Positions 8,237 to 17,576 of a stretch of DNA of 64,000 nucleotides are shown piece by piece. Source of the stretch: DASRAP01 sp035277145 (lineage in GTDB: Bacteria > Gemmatimonadota > Gemmatimonadetes > Gemmatimonadales > Gemmatimonadaceae); the NCBI GenBank assembly GCA_035277145.1, contig DATELA010000057.1:1-64000 (forward strand), read 5' to 3'. The position numbers and the translations under genes were made by a program. Below the pieces are notes generated by a model. That model saw only the letters and a list, made by a program, of their open reading frames with translations. It had not been told where the DNA came from and did not search any database. Positions within the stretch are counted from its first letter, which is position 1; each line of letters starts with the position of its first letter.

Positions 8237-9912
8237 CCGGTCGCCGCGCGCTCCAGAACCGAAGCGCGCCCTTCGAGCCACCGTGCGATCGCCGTGATCG
8301 TCAGCACCAGCAAGAGCAGCAGCACCGAGAACGCCGCCGCGGTCCCGAACGACAACGCGCGGAGTTGTGCGAGAATCTCGATCGCTATGGGACGATTCGC
8401 GTGCGTGTAGAGGACGACGCTCGCCACGAACTCACCAACCGCATTCACGCCGGCGAGCAGTGTGCCCGCGATCAAACCCGGGCGCGCCGCGGGAAGAATG
8501 ACGCGGCGGAACGTCTGCCACCAACGCGCGCCCAGTCCGCGTGCGGCGTCTTCAACGGCGGGATCCATTTGACGCAGTGAGCCCTCGATTGCCGACGCGA
8601 CGATCGGAATGCCGCGAATGAAATACGCGAGCGGCAAAATCCAGAACGTTCCGATGAGCAGCACGCGTGCCGTCCCGATGTCATTGCGATCGAACGTCGA
8701 TGCGAGGCCGATAGCAACCGCAGTCGCGGGAATCGCCCACGGAAGCGCGAGCATGAGCCTGAGCAGCCCGCGACCCGGCGCGCGCGTTCGAACCACGATG
8801 TACGCGGCCGCGAAACACACCACCGCATTCGCCGCGGTCGCAATCACCGCCATCGACACACTGTTGCGAATGGGCACCCACAGTGCGGATTCCGAAATAA
8901 TTCGCCGGAAGTTGTCGAGGGTATACGCGGCCGGAAGGATCTGCGTCGTCCACGCGCCGTCCTTCGCAAACGCAATCAGCAACACCATCGCGTGCGGTAA
9001 CAGCAGCACGCCGACGATCAAAGACGCACCCACGGCGGCAAAGGCGCGCGCGCCGAACGACGCGGCCACGCGTCGTGGCGCCACGCCTTTGCCGCCGCCG
9101 GTCACCGCGCGGCCGCGCTCCAGTGCGCGAAACACAATCAGCGCGGCAACCGCACTCAGTGCGAGCATCGTCGTTTCGACGTACGCGAGTCCCATCGCGC
9201 CGTTCAGTTTCGACGTGACGATTTGCGTCGACAACACACGCAACCCGCCACCGAACACGTACGGCGCTGAGAACGAGCCGAGCGAGCTCATGAACACGAG
9301 CAGCATCGCGCCCAGCAAACTCGGCGCAAGCAGCGGAAGCGTGACGCGCCGAAGTCGTGCCCATCGTGACGCGCCGAGTCCGCGCGCGGCTTCGTCGAGC
9401 GATGCGTCGAATCGTTCGAGCGCGGCGCTCGCGAACGCGAACACATACGGTGCGAACGCGTACGCGTGTACGACCACGATTGCCCAACGTCCGGTAAACC
9501 GCCACGGCGGATTCTCGAGTCCGAGCACGGATTGAACGACGCGGGAGACGACACCGCTCTCTCCGTACAGGAAGAGAAACGCGACGACGCCGACGAGCGG
9601 CGGAAGCGCAGCGGGCAATGTCGCGGCGACACGCAACGCACCGCGGCCAGGGAAGTCCGCGCGCGCAACCAACAACGCGAGTGGAAGGCCGATCGCCGTT
9701 GCGGCAAACACGGACAGCACGGAGATGACGAGACTTTCACGCAACGCTTCGCGATCTGACGCGTTGCTGAAAAACTCGCGCCAGTATGCCATGCCGTCGC
9801 CGAAGCTCGACGCGATGACGCTCGCGTTGGGATACACGACGGTCCACGCCAGCAACACCAACACGGCAATGGTCAGCACCCTGATCGGCCGTGCGGTGCG
9901 CGTCGCGCTCAT
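8233..9912 (-). CDS. ABC importer permease, two fused halves (FbpB/ThiP type)
   Basis: 559 residues with about 12 hydrophobic segments. Two EAA loops are visible: DEAARGLGASRWARLRRVTLP near residue 174 and EDAARGLGARWWQTFRRVILP near 454. Each marks one permease half contacting the ATPase, so this is a fused dimer as in ferric-iron (FbpB), thiamine (ThiP) and phosphonate-type importers. The start overlaps the ATPase stop as ATGA, and its stop overlaps the NDH-2 start as GTGA. Together with the next two genes it makes a full importer. Iron(III) is the most common substrate for this architecture, but the sequence does not decide it. Confidence 0.9.
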   Translation of the reverse strand: MSATRTARPIRVLTIAVLVLLAWTVVYPNASVIASSFGDGMAYWREFFSNASDREALRESLVISVLSVFAATAIGLPLALLVARADFPGRGALRVAATLPAALPPLVGVVAFLFLYGESGVVSRVVQSVLGLENPPWRFTGRWAIVVVHAYAFAPYVFAFASAALERFDASLDEAARGLGASRWARLRRVTLPLLAPSLLGAMLLVFMSSLGSFSAPYVFGGGLRVLSTQIVTSKLNGAMGLAYVETTMLALSAVAALIVFRALERGRAVTGGGKGVAPRRVAASFGARAFAAVGASLIVGVLLLPHAMVLLIAFAKDGAWTTQILPAAYTLDNFRRIISESALWVPIRNSVSMAVIATAANAVVCFAAAYIVVRTRAPGRGLLRLMLALPWAIPATAVAIGLASTFDRNDIGTARVLLIGTFWILPLAYFIRGIPIVASAIEGSLRQMDPAVEDAARGLGARWWQTFRRVILPAARPGLIAGTLLAGVNAVGEFVASVVLYTHANRPIAIEILAQLRALSFGTAAAFSVLLLLLVLTITAIARWLEGRASVLERAATG

Positions 9913-10967
9913 GCCGGTACGATGGCGACCGGCCCGCGCGCGACGCGCACACCAACTCGAGCGCCGACCGCTACCGGTTCGCCCGGCGCGGAGACTTCAC
10001 ACAGCGCGTCGTCGGCAAATCGCACGCGATACACCATGACGCCGCCGGCAAAGCGCGCGTGCACGACTTCGCCGCGCCATGCATCGTTCGCGTCGGCATC
10101 GGTGAGCGTCAGCAATTCCGGCCGTAGCACCGCGAGTGAACGCGCAAACTTTGTAGCCGCACCCGATGCGCGTGTGGCCGAAAAGGTTTGCTTCTGCCCG
10201 TCGATCTCCACGGACGCCTTATCGCCTTGATCGATGGCGGCGAACAAAGCGGAGTGCCCGATAAACTCTGCGACGGTGCGCGAAACGGGGCGGTGGTATA
10301 ACTCCTCTGGTGTTCCGGTCTGCAGCAGTTTCCCTTGCGATAGCAAGGCGATGCGATCGGCAACCGCGAAGGCGTCCTCTTGATCGTGCGTGACGAACAG
10401 CGTCGTCGCGCCCGAACGGCGAAGCGCCGCGCGCAGATCGTCGCGCATGGCTTCGCGCAGCAACGGATCGAGATTCGACAGCGGTTCGTCGAGCAACAGC
10501 ACGCGCGGTTCGATGACCGTTGCGCGCGCCAGCGCGACGCGCTGCTGCTCGCCGCCTGAGAGCGCTTGAACGGGTCGTTGCGCTTTTTCCTGTAAGCCAA
10601 CCGCGGCCAGCGCGGCGCGGGCGCGTTTCAACCGTTCCGATTTTGCGACGCCGCGTGCTTCGAGGCCGAACGCAACGTTCTCCTCGACGGAAAGATGCGG
10701 AAACAGTGCGTATTGCTGAAACACCATGCCGAACCCGCGCGCTTCAGGCGGGAGTTCGTTGATGACCTTTCCGTCGAGCGTAATCGTTCCTGCATCTGGA
10801 CGCTCGAAGCCGGCCACCAGACGCAGCGTCGTGCTTTTGCCCGAGCCTGACGCGCCGAGCAGTGCAAGCAATTCGCCGGGCTGAACGGCGAGCGTGAGCG
10901 AGTCGAGCGCGGTTTGTGTCGCGAACCGGCGCGTTACGCCATCAAGCGTCAGCGCGCCCGCGCTCAC
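9909..10967 (-). CDS. ABC importer ATP-binding subunit (FbpC/PotA-like)
   Basis: 352 residues from a GTG start. Walker A is LLGASGSGKSTTLR, the Q-loop region AEARGFGMVFQQYALFPHL, the signature LSGGEQQRVALARA, Walker B RVLLLDEPLSNLD and the switch His FVTHDQEDAF. A C-terminal region of about 120 residues after residue 230 is a TOBE-like regulatory domain. This layout is shared by ferric-iron, spermidine and maltose-type importers. It sits between the binding protein (41-base gap) and the fused permease (ATGA overlap). Confidence 0.92.
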   Translation of the reverse strand: MSAGALTLDGVTRRFATQTALDSLTLAVQPGELLALLGASGSGKSTTLRLVAGFERPDAGTITLDGKVINELPPEARGFGMVFQQYALFPHLSVEENVAFGLEARGVAKSERLKRARAALAAVGLQEKAQRPVQALSGGEQQRVALARATVIEPRVLLLDEPLSNLDPLLREAMRDDLRAALRRSGATTLFVTHDQEDAFAVADRIALLSQGKLLQTGTPEELYHRPVSRTVAEFIGHSALFAAIDQGDKASVEIDGQKQTFSATRASGAATKFARSLAVLRPELLTLTDADANDAWRGEVVHARFAGGVMVYRVRFADDALCEVSAPGEPVAVGARVGVRVARGPVAIVPA

Positions 10968-11007
10968 GCGGCGGTCCCCGTACGATCAGGCCGCACTCAC
11001 CGCGCGC

Positions 11008-12054
11008 TCATTTCGCGCGTCCGCGGTTGCGCACGTTCGCGTCCCAATAGCGCATCCACGTGTCGAGCGAGTCCGTCATCATCTTCTGATCGAGCGGCAT
11101 CGCCTTGAGCAGCGGCCGCGCGCTGCGCAGCCACGGCGGCATTGCGTCGTCGCTGATGTCGGTCCGCAATGGAATGCGGACGAACTCGTTCATCGCGTGC
11201 ACGATCGCGTCGCGCGACGTCACGAATTCGTAGTACGCACGCGCTGCGGCGGCGTGCTTCGTGCCTTTCACGATCGCGATTGCATCCACGAGCAACGGCG
11301 TACCGCTTTTTGGAATGATGTACTTGATCGGGATGCTGTCCTGCAGACGGCGAATCGCGATGTCCGGCATGTTGTACAGCGTGACCAGGCCTTCCTGCCG
11401 GCCGATTTTCTGGACGAGCAGCGAACCATCGAGCGTGTACTCTTTGGTTTGCGCATCGAGCATGCGTAACCAGTCCCAGCCCGACTGCGTGTTGCCGGTC
11501 CGCGCGACGGAGCGCAGCAGTATCGCGCCCCAGATCGCGCGCATCGAACCCGACGCGACCGGATCGCGGATGATGATCTTCTGATTCCAGCGCGGCGCGA
11601 GCACGTCGTCCCAGTCTTGCGGCGCGGCAGCGGAATCGAGCGCTTCCACGGCGTACGCAATCACTTCCGGCGTCATGTACGTGCCGTACCACAAGTCGCC
11701 CGTGTCGCGCGACTCAGCCGGCACGAGATTCGCCCACGTCGGCTTGTACGCCTCGAGCAACGAGTCGCGCCCCGCGCGCTCGAACATCCACGACGGTGCA
11801 CCGAACCACACGTCCGCTTGCGGATTCGCACGCTCGGCGCGCAACCGGTCGAGCACTTCCTGCGAACCCATGTCGACCCACTGCACGTCGACATCGGGGC
11901 GCGATTGCTCGAATGCGGTTTCGTAATGCTTGAGGAGCGCGTCGCCGTGCGGCGAATACACCGTCACGACTTCGCGGCCATCACCACCCGCGCAGCCAAG
12001 CAGCGCCGTCGCGCACGCGATGCGGGCAATGTGCGCCAACCGACTTGTGCGCAC
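11008..12054 (-). CDS. ABC importer substrate-binding lipoprotein (iron(III)/AfuA-like family)
   Basis: 348 residues from a GTG start 5 bases after the sucA stop. The signal LARIACATALLGCAGG has a convincing lipobox, LLGC, so the mature protein is a lipoprotein. The fold starts with VVTVYSPHGDALLKHYETAFEQSRPDVDVQWV, the usual opening of the iron(III)/thiamine/aminoethylphosphonate binding-protein group, and continues with ADVWFGAPSWMF and GDLWYGTYMTPEVIAYAVEAL. I cannot locate the adjacent Tyr pair that binds ferric iron in FbpA with certainty, so the substrate is open. It delivers ligand to the permease encoded two genes downstream. Confidence 0.85.
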   Translation of the reverse strand: MRTSRLAHIARIACATALLGCAGGDGREVVTVYSPHGDALLKHYETAFEQSRPDVDVQWVDMGSQEVLDRLRAERANPQADVWFGAPSWMFERAGRDSLLEAYKPTWANLVPAESRDTGDLWYGTYMTPEVIAYAVEALDSAAAPQDWDDVLAPRWNQKIIIRDPVASGSMRAIWGAILLRSVARTGNTQSGWDWLRMLDAQTKEYTLDGSLLVQKIGRQEGLVTLYNMPDIAIRRLQDSIPIKYIIPKSGTPLLVDAIAIVKGTKHAAAARAYYEFVTSRDAIVHAMNEFVRIPLRTDISDDAMPPWLRSARPLLKAMPLDQKMMTDSLDTWMRYWDANVRNRGRAK

Positions 12055-12059
12055 GCGCG

Positions 12060-14786
12060 CTACCGCACCGCCGCGCTACGACGTCGCGCCGACCGCGGTG
12101 CGTAGTCGTACGCTGCGTCGATAATGCGCTCTTGCTCGACGGCGTGATCCTGCTGGTAACCCTCGGCCGGACTCGCGCGCTCCGCGCGACCGATGTATGG
12201 AACCTCGAGTGCAGTCCCCGCGGATACGCGAAGCAGCGGCGCGACATACGACCACGCGCCCTGATTCTTCGGCTCTTCCTGTACCCACGCGACCTGCTCC
12301 ACGCTTGGATACGCGTCGACGATGCGTTCGAGTTCCGCGTGCGGCCACGGATACAACTCCTCGATGCGCACAACGGCGACTTCGGGAATCTGCGGACGCG
12401 CCGCGAGTTCCCAATAGATCTTCCCGGTGCAGCACACCAGACGGCGCACGGTCTCACGCTTGGAGGCGCCGTTCACGTCGTCGATGACCGGGTGGAACGC
12501 GCCGTCGGTCAGATCGCTGAACGATGACATCGCCGCGGCGAGACGCAGCATCCACTTCGGTTGCATGAGCACGAGCGGACGCCGCGGCTGTTGCTTCGCC
12601 TGCCGCCGCAGAATGTGGAAGTACTGCGCCGGCGACGACGGATACGCGACGCGGAGGTTCCCTTCGGCGCACAATTGCAGAAATCGTTCGAGCCGCGCGC
12701 TCGAGTGTTCCGGGCCCGCACCTTCATATCCGTGGGGCAGCAGCAACACGAGTCCGGAATCCTGTCCCCACTTCGCGCGATCTGCCGCCAGGAATTGGTC
12801 GATCACGGGCTGCGCAACGTTCGCGAAGTCACCGAACTGCGCTTCCCACACCGTGAGCGTGTCTGGCGCGGTCACCGAAAATCCGTACTCGAATCCCATC
12901 GCCGCCATTTCTGAGAGCGGCGAGTTGTAGATCTCGAAACGTCCGGGCGTGTTGGCAATTTCGGCGAGCGACGCGTGCGTCATACCGTTGCGCGAATCGT
13001 GCAACACGGCGTGACGATGCGAAAACGTTCCGCGTTCCACGTCCTGGCCTGTGACGCGCACCGCGGTGCCGTCACTCAACACGGACGCGAACGCGAGCGC
13101 CTCCGCATGGCCCCAATCGACGGCGTTCGGCTCCGTTACCGCGACGCGACGCCGTTCCAATTGTTTCGCGAGCCGTGCATTCGGTTCGAATCCTGACGGC
13201 CACGTGAGAATGCGCTCGTTCAATGCACGCAACGTCTCCGCGGGCACCGCCGTCGTCACCTGCGCCGCAACAGGCGCTGCGCTGTGCACTTCGTGCGACG
13301 CCTGCGTTTTGCGTTTCCGTGCGCCGTCCAATTCTTCGTTGAGGCGCGTCGCGCAATCCTTCTCCATGCGCGCAACGTCGTCGTTCGTGACCACGCCCTC
13401 TTCGACCAGACGCGCGCCCCATAGCGCGCGCACCGTCGCATGCGACTTGATCCGGTCGTACAGCGTCGGCTGCGTGTACGCGGGTTCGTCGCCTTCATTG
13501 TGACCGTGCCGGCGATACCCAACGAGATCAACCAGGAAATCCTTGTGGAACGCGTTGCGATACGCAGTCGCGATGCGCATCGCGACCACGCACGACTCCG
13601 GATCGTCCGCGTTGACGTGAATGACGGGAACTTCAAATCCCTTCGCGACGTCGCTCGCGTAATACGTCGAGCGTGCGTCAACCGGATCAGTCGTGAACCC
13701 AACCTGATTGTTGACGATGATGTGTAACGTGCCGCCAACCTGATATCCGCGCAGGCGCGAAAGGTTGAACGTTTCCGGGACGATGCCTTCGCCGGTAAAC
13801 GACGCGTCACCGTGCACACAAATCGGGACCACGGCGAGCGTGTTGAGCGCGCCACCGCGTCGCTGCAAGTAACGCGCGGCACCCATCAACACGGGATTCA
13901 CGATCTCGAGGTGCGACGGATTCGGCATCAAACGGAGTTGTACGTTGCGACCGCCAACGTCGCGCGTTCCGTCAGCACCCAAATGGTATTTCACGTCGCC
14001 GGTCGACGCGTCGCGCTTGTGCGCGCGGTGACCCTCGAATTCCGCGAGCAGCGCTTCGTACTTCTTGCCGATCACGTGCGTCAGCACGTTGAGCCGCCCA
14101 CGATGCGCCATCGCGATCATCACGTGCTCGGCCCCCGCGTGTGCGGATTCCGCGATCGCGGCGTCGAGCATCGGCACGAGCATGTCCGTGCCTTCAATCG
14201 AGAATCGCTTGTAGCCGACGTACGTGCGGCCGAGAAAACGCTCGAGGCCTTCGACTTCCGTGAGACGCCGAAGCATCGCCACGCGTTCTTCACGCGCGAG
14301 CGGCTGCGTCAACCGCTCGGCGGTGAGCAGTTCGCGGAACCACTGCCGCTCCGTTTCGTCGCTGAGGTGAGTGTATTCGATGCCAAGCGTGCGCGAATAG
14401 CGGAGACGCAACCGCGCCACGACATCGGCTGCGGTTGCCATGTGCGGAAATCCCAACGCCGCCCCCGGAACGTCCGCGAGATCTGATTCAGTTATTCGGT
14501 GAAATTCGGGCCGCAGCTCCGCTGCATCGGGCGGCGGTGTGCCAAGCGGGTCGAGGCGAACCGAGAGGTGTCCGTACGTGCGGATCGCGTACATAAGGCC
14601 CGCCGCACCGGCTGCTTTACGCGCAAGCTCAGGATCGGCGGCGCCAACCGCGCGGCCGCCAATGCGTTCGGCAAACCGAAAATATTGTCGCCAGGACTCA
14701 TCGACCGACGACGGATCGCGACGGTACGCCTCGTAGACCTCGGCGATGTACCCGTCGTTGAACACGCTGGAAATTGAATCGGACAT
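12060..14786 (-). CDS. sucA: 2-oxoglutarate dehydrogenase E1 component
   Basis: Thiamine-diphosphate enzyme that decarboxylates 2-oxoglutarate in the TCA cycle and hands the succinyl group to lipoamide on E2 (SucB). 908 residues, close to the usual 930. The N-terminus SVFNDGYIAEVYEAYRRDP is the E2-binding segment typical of SucA. HRGRLNVLTHVIGK, VCVHGDASFTGEGIV-type residues (VPICVHGDASFTGEGIVPE), HIIVNNQVGFTT and RKGHNEGDEP-like RRHGHNEGDEPAYTQP are the ThDP and catalytic regions. GYEGAGPEHSSARLERFLQL lies in the pyrimidine-binding half. E2 and E3 genes are not here, which is unusual. Instead it sits between a Ser/Thr kinase and an ABC importer on the same strand. Confidence 0.96.
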   Translation of the reverse strand: MSDSISSVFNDGYIAEVYEAYRRDPSSVDESWRQYFRFAERIGGRAVGAADPELARKAAGAAGLMYAIRTYGHLSVRLDPLGTPPPDAAELRPEFHRITESDLADVPGAALGFPHMATAADVVARLRLRYSRTLGIEYTHLSDETERQWFRELLTAERLTQPLAREERVAMLRRLTEVEGLERFLGRTYVGYKRFSIEGTDMLVPMLDAAIAESAHAGAEHVMIAMAHRGRLNVLTHVIGKKYEALLAEFEGHRAHKRDASTGDVKYHLGADGTRDVGGRNVQLRLMPNPSHLEIVNPVLMGAARYLQRRGGALNTLAVVPICVHGDASFTGEGIVPETFNLSRLRGYQVGGTLHIIVNNQVGFTTDPVDARSTYYASDVAKGFEVPVIHVNADDPESCVVAMRIATAYRNAFHKDFLVDLVGYRRHGHNEGDEPAYTQPTLYDRIKSHATVRALWGARLVEEGVVTNDDVARMEKDCATRLNEELDGARKRKTQASHEVHSAAPVAAQVTTAVPAETLRALNERILTWPSGFEPNARLAKQLERRRVAVTEPNAVDWGHAEALAFASVLSDGTAVRVTGQDVERGTFSHRHAVLHDSRNGMTHASLAEIANTPGRFEIYNSPLSEMAAMGFEYGFSVTAPDTLTVWEAQFGDFANVAQPVIDQFLAADRAKWGQDSGLVLLLPHGYEGAGPEHSSARLERFLQLCAEGNLRVAYPSSPAQYFHILRRQAKQQPRRPLVLMQPKWMLRLAAAMSSFSDLTDGAFHPVIDDVNGASKRETVRRLVCCTGKIYWELAARPQIPEVAVVRIEELYPWPHAELERIVDAYPSVEQVAWVQEEPKNQGAWSYVAPLLRVSAGTALEVPYIGRAERASPAEGYQQDHAVEQERIIDAAYDYAPRSARRRSAAVR

Positions 14787-14810
14787 GGCGTCCGAAATCT
14801 AAGCCAGCGA

Positions 14811-16826
14811 CTACCCGATCGCGTCGAGTAAATCGTGGAACGCCGTCGCAGTTTGCGGGCGTTTGTTCGGATCTTTGTCCAGCGCGCGCACTACCAGATC
14901 GGCTAGCGACGCCGGGATATCCGGAGAAATACTGCGTGGCGATGCGGGAACTTCTTCGAGAACCTTCGTAATGAGCGTTATTGGCGAGTCGGCGTTGAAC
15001 GGCAGCTGTCCCGTCAGGCATTCGTAAAGCACGACGCCGGCGGAATACAGATCCGCGCGTGCGTCGACGTCGTCACCGAGGAGCTGTTCAGGGGCCATGT
15101 ACTCCGGCGTGCCGACCACCATACCCGCTTGCGTGACGCCTTGCGTCCGCTTGGCGAGCCGCGCGATGCCGAAGTCCATCACCTTGAGCACGCCGTCGGG
15201 CGTGACTGCCACGTTCTGCGGTTTCACGTCGCGATGAATCACGCCCTGTTCATGCGCGACTTCGAGCGCGCGAAGTAACTGTTTTGCAACGGTGAGTGTT
15301 GTCGCCGCTGGCAGCCGGCCGCGCGCGCGAATCAACTCTTTGAGCGACTTGCCTTCGACGTACTCCATCGAGATGAAGTACACGCCGTTGATTTCACCGA
15401 GATCGTGCGTGCGCACGACGTTGCGGTGCGAAATGCGCCGCGCGAGACGGATCTCTCCCTTGAAGCGTTCGAGCGCCGTTGGATCTTGCGAGAGGATCTC
15501 CGGCCGCAACGTCTTGATCGCGACCACTTCGTCGAGTTCTGCGTCGTGCGCTCTGAACACCGTCCCCATTCCGCCGGTGCCAAGCGCTTCCTTGATGTGA
15601 TATCGCTTGGCGATCGTTGCTCCAGGAACAATGCCTTGCGCAGTCGCAGCGGCTTGCAGCGTTACGCCCGCGGCCTGCATCGGCACAGTGCGACCACCGG
15701 AATCTCCCTGCAAGAACTCGACGAGCGCTTGTTTGTCACGCAAATCGGAGAGCAACGTCGAGAACGCTTGCGCGAGCGTACCCATCTCGTCGCGACTCGT
15801 AACCTTGATCTCCGCGCGATAGTCACCGTCGGCGGCTTTGCGCGTTGCACCCACGAGCGCGGCAACTGGCTTGGTGATTTGCCGCGCGATCAGGAACGAC
15901 AGCAGGAACGCCACGAGAATCCCCGCGGCACCCGCGGTGAGAATCGTTCGTTGCAGCGCGCGGAACGGCGCGAGCTCGGCCTCGCGAGAACGGAGCGCGA
16001 GAAAACCGCCAATGGGGTTTCCGTTCGCCGAAAGCAACGACGCTCCGAGCCGCACATAGTGTTCGCCGCCGAGCTGCAATTCGGCGTGCGTGTCGTTCGG
16101 GCCTTGCGTGGTGTCGTCCGGATTCCACGCGGCGAGCGTTGAATCCAGCGCCGCGCTGCGCGGAATCGTCGACGCAGCAAGATGCGGCACGCCGGCAGAG
16201 TCGAGGACATACACGACGATGTGCGTCGTGCCGCCGGTGTTCTCGCGAATCTCATTCACGAACGCGGGGTCGACGGCCTTCGTCGCCATCAGCGCACCGA
16301 CGACAGTGGCCGGACTCCCGCGCGTGGCGGGCCGTGCAATCGGAACCGCGACAGCCTGGAACAACACCGCGTCGTCGACGCTGCCGTATCCCGCGATCGT
16401 CTCGCCGGCGAGCGCACGACTGATCAGCCCCGACTGCGAAAGATCCGCTGCAGCCGCACCGGGTTCGTCGCTCTTCGCGAGAAGCAGGCCCTGCGCGTCG
16501 GTGATCTGGACCCAGTCTGCGCCGATTTGCCCAACCGACTCGATCGATTGATCGAGAGCGTCGTTCGCAATTCGCGCTTCGATGACGGCAACGAAAGGTG
16601 CGCTCTGCACGAACACCCCCGCTTTGCTCGCCAAATTCGCATCGCGTGCTTCGAGCGCAGCCTGTACGCGATCGCGCGTGGTTTCAAGCGCGCGCTGAAT
16701 TGCGTCGCGCGCGGTCGCCGTCGCCGAACGCGACGTGAGCGCAAGCGACAGCGCAAGCACCGCCGCGACGACGAGCGCGGTGCCGAGGAAAATCTTGATG
16801 GTGAGCGTGAACCGCGGACGCGCCAC
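14811..16826 (-). CDS. Membrane receptor Ser/Thr kinase with extracytoplasmic sensor and HAMP linker
   Basis: 671 residues from a GTG start. TM1 is residues 10-30, an extracytoplasmic region of about 260 residues resembles a double Cache-like sensor, TM2 is 294-315, and a HAMP linker (315-368, with ITKPVAALVGATRKAADGDY) is followed by a short spacer. The kinase domain is 409-671: GTGGMGTVFRAHD glycine loop, Lys438 in VAIKTL, catalytic HRDVKPQN with Asp533, DFG at 551-553 and GTPEYMAPEQ. All catalytic residues are present. This is a histidine-kinase or chemoreceptor-style input attached to a Hanks-type kinase. It ends 24 bases before sucA, so the E1 enzyme or the importer could be targets; that is a guess from position. 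Confidence 0.92.
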   Translation of the reverse strand: MARPRFTLTIKIFLGTALVVAAVLALSLALTSRSATATARDAIQRALETTRDRVQAALEARDANLASKAGVFVQSAPFVAVIEARIANDALDQSIESVGQIGADWVQITDAQGLLLAKSDEPGAAAADLSQSGLISRALAGETIAGYGSVDDAVLFQAVAVPIARPATRGSPATVVGALMATKAVDPAFVNEIRENTGGTTHIVVYVLDSAGVPHLAASTIPRSAALDSTLAAWNPDDTTQGPNDTHAELQLGGEHYVRLGASLLSANGNPIGGFLALRSREAELAPFRALQRTILTAGAAGILVAFLLSFLIARQITKPVAALVGATRKAADGDYRAEIKVTSRDEMGTLAQAFSTLLSDLRDKQALVEFLQGDSGGRTVPMQAAGVTLQAAATAQGIVPGATIAKRYHIKEALGTGGMGTVFRAHDAELDEVVAIKTLRPEILSQDPTALERFKGEIRLARRISHRNVVRTHDLGEINGVYFISMEYVEGKSLKELIRARGRLPAATTLTVAKQLLRALEVAHEQGVIHRDVKPQNVAVTPDGVLKVMDFGIARLAKRTQGVTQAGMVVGTPEYMAPEQLLGDDVDARADLYSAGVVLYECLTGQLPFNADSPITLITKVLEEVPASPRSISPDIPASLADLVVRALDKDPNKRPQTATAFHDLLDAIG

Positions 16827-16859
16827 GTGCGATGGTGTTGGTGCGAATTAGTGCGTGAT

Positions 16860-17576
16860 CTAATACCTGATGCGGCCGGGCGCGTTGTAATCCAATCCGA
16901 GCTTGTCCTTGTGCTGCACGACGACGAACCCGCGCGCGTCGAGTTGCATCTCCGGAACGTCAACAGCAGACGTTCCTACCTGCACCGCGACGGTCTTTCT
17001 CGGCGCACGCTCGTGCCAGACGTGCACCGTGTACGCGCCTTCCGGGACATCCGGAATTGTCCACCGTCCATCCGGCCCTGCTTGCGCGTACCAGGCCGAA
17101 GGAACGACCACCACGAACGCAGCCATCGACGCGTGAATGTTGCAATACACGGGAATGGCGCCGGTCCGTGAGAATGCTTGCGTCTTCGACTGGCCACGCC
17201 CGTAGAGCCCCAGGTCAAACGAGGACCCGGGAGTAGTCGAGAAAATGTTGTGACTGAACGCGTCCTGGTTGGGGAAGACGACGGTGCTCCCCGCCTGAAT
17301 CACGCGAACATGCGGCGCGAACTGGCGCGCGCGCATTGCAAGCTCCACTTTGGTCGTCCGCGGACGCGCCGTCTGCGGCGTCGCGGGTTCGAGCCACACG
17401 ATGGCGTTATCAAGGTCCGTCGTTTTCTGGCCAGGCTTCTCCTGCAGTGTGACCCGGCCCGAAACTGACCCTTGCGCCAACGTGGACGCGAACGGCATCA
17501 GTACGGCGATGACCGGCGCAAGCAATCGCGTGGGTGATTTCCTGGAGAGAAGCCTGATGAGCGTCCGTACGCGCAT
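16860..17576 (-). CDS. Exported cupredoxin-like protein with carboxypeptidase-regulatory-like domain
   Basis: 238 residues from the ATG at 17576 (a TTG two codons upstream is also possible). A signal peptide runs to ASTLAQG. The next ~120 residues are cupredoxin-like, with a complete putative type-1 copper site: His in AFSHNIFS (residue 109), then Cys, His and Met in VYCNIHASM (145, 148, 151). The C-terminal third, GRWTIPDVPEGAYTVHVWHERAPRKTVAVQVG, is a CarboxypepD_reg/Ig-like beta fold. Related proteins are often labelled methylamine-utilisation or plastocyanin-like. It is the first gene of the long minus-strand train. Its 5' end overlaps the start region of the barrel gene on the other strand. 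Confidence 0.75.
   Translation of the reverse strand: MRVRTLIRLLSRKSPTRLLAPVIAVLMPFASTLAQGSVSGRVTLQEKPGQKTTDLDNAIVWLEPATPQTARPRTTKVELAMRARQFAPHVRVIQAGSTVVFPNQDAFSHNIFSTTPGSSFDLGLYGRGQSKTQAFSRTGAIPVYCNIHASMAAFVVVVPSAWYAQAGPDGRWTIPDVPEGAYTVHVWHERAPRKTVAVQVGTSAVDVPEMQLDARGFVVVQHKDKLGLDYNAPGRIRY

Noticed and set aside
13180..13196. GGTTCGAATCC-like motif suggesting a tRNA T-arm
   Set aside because: It lies inside the sucA coding sequence, no acceptor or anticodon stems can be formed around it, and the codons match conserved SucA residues.
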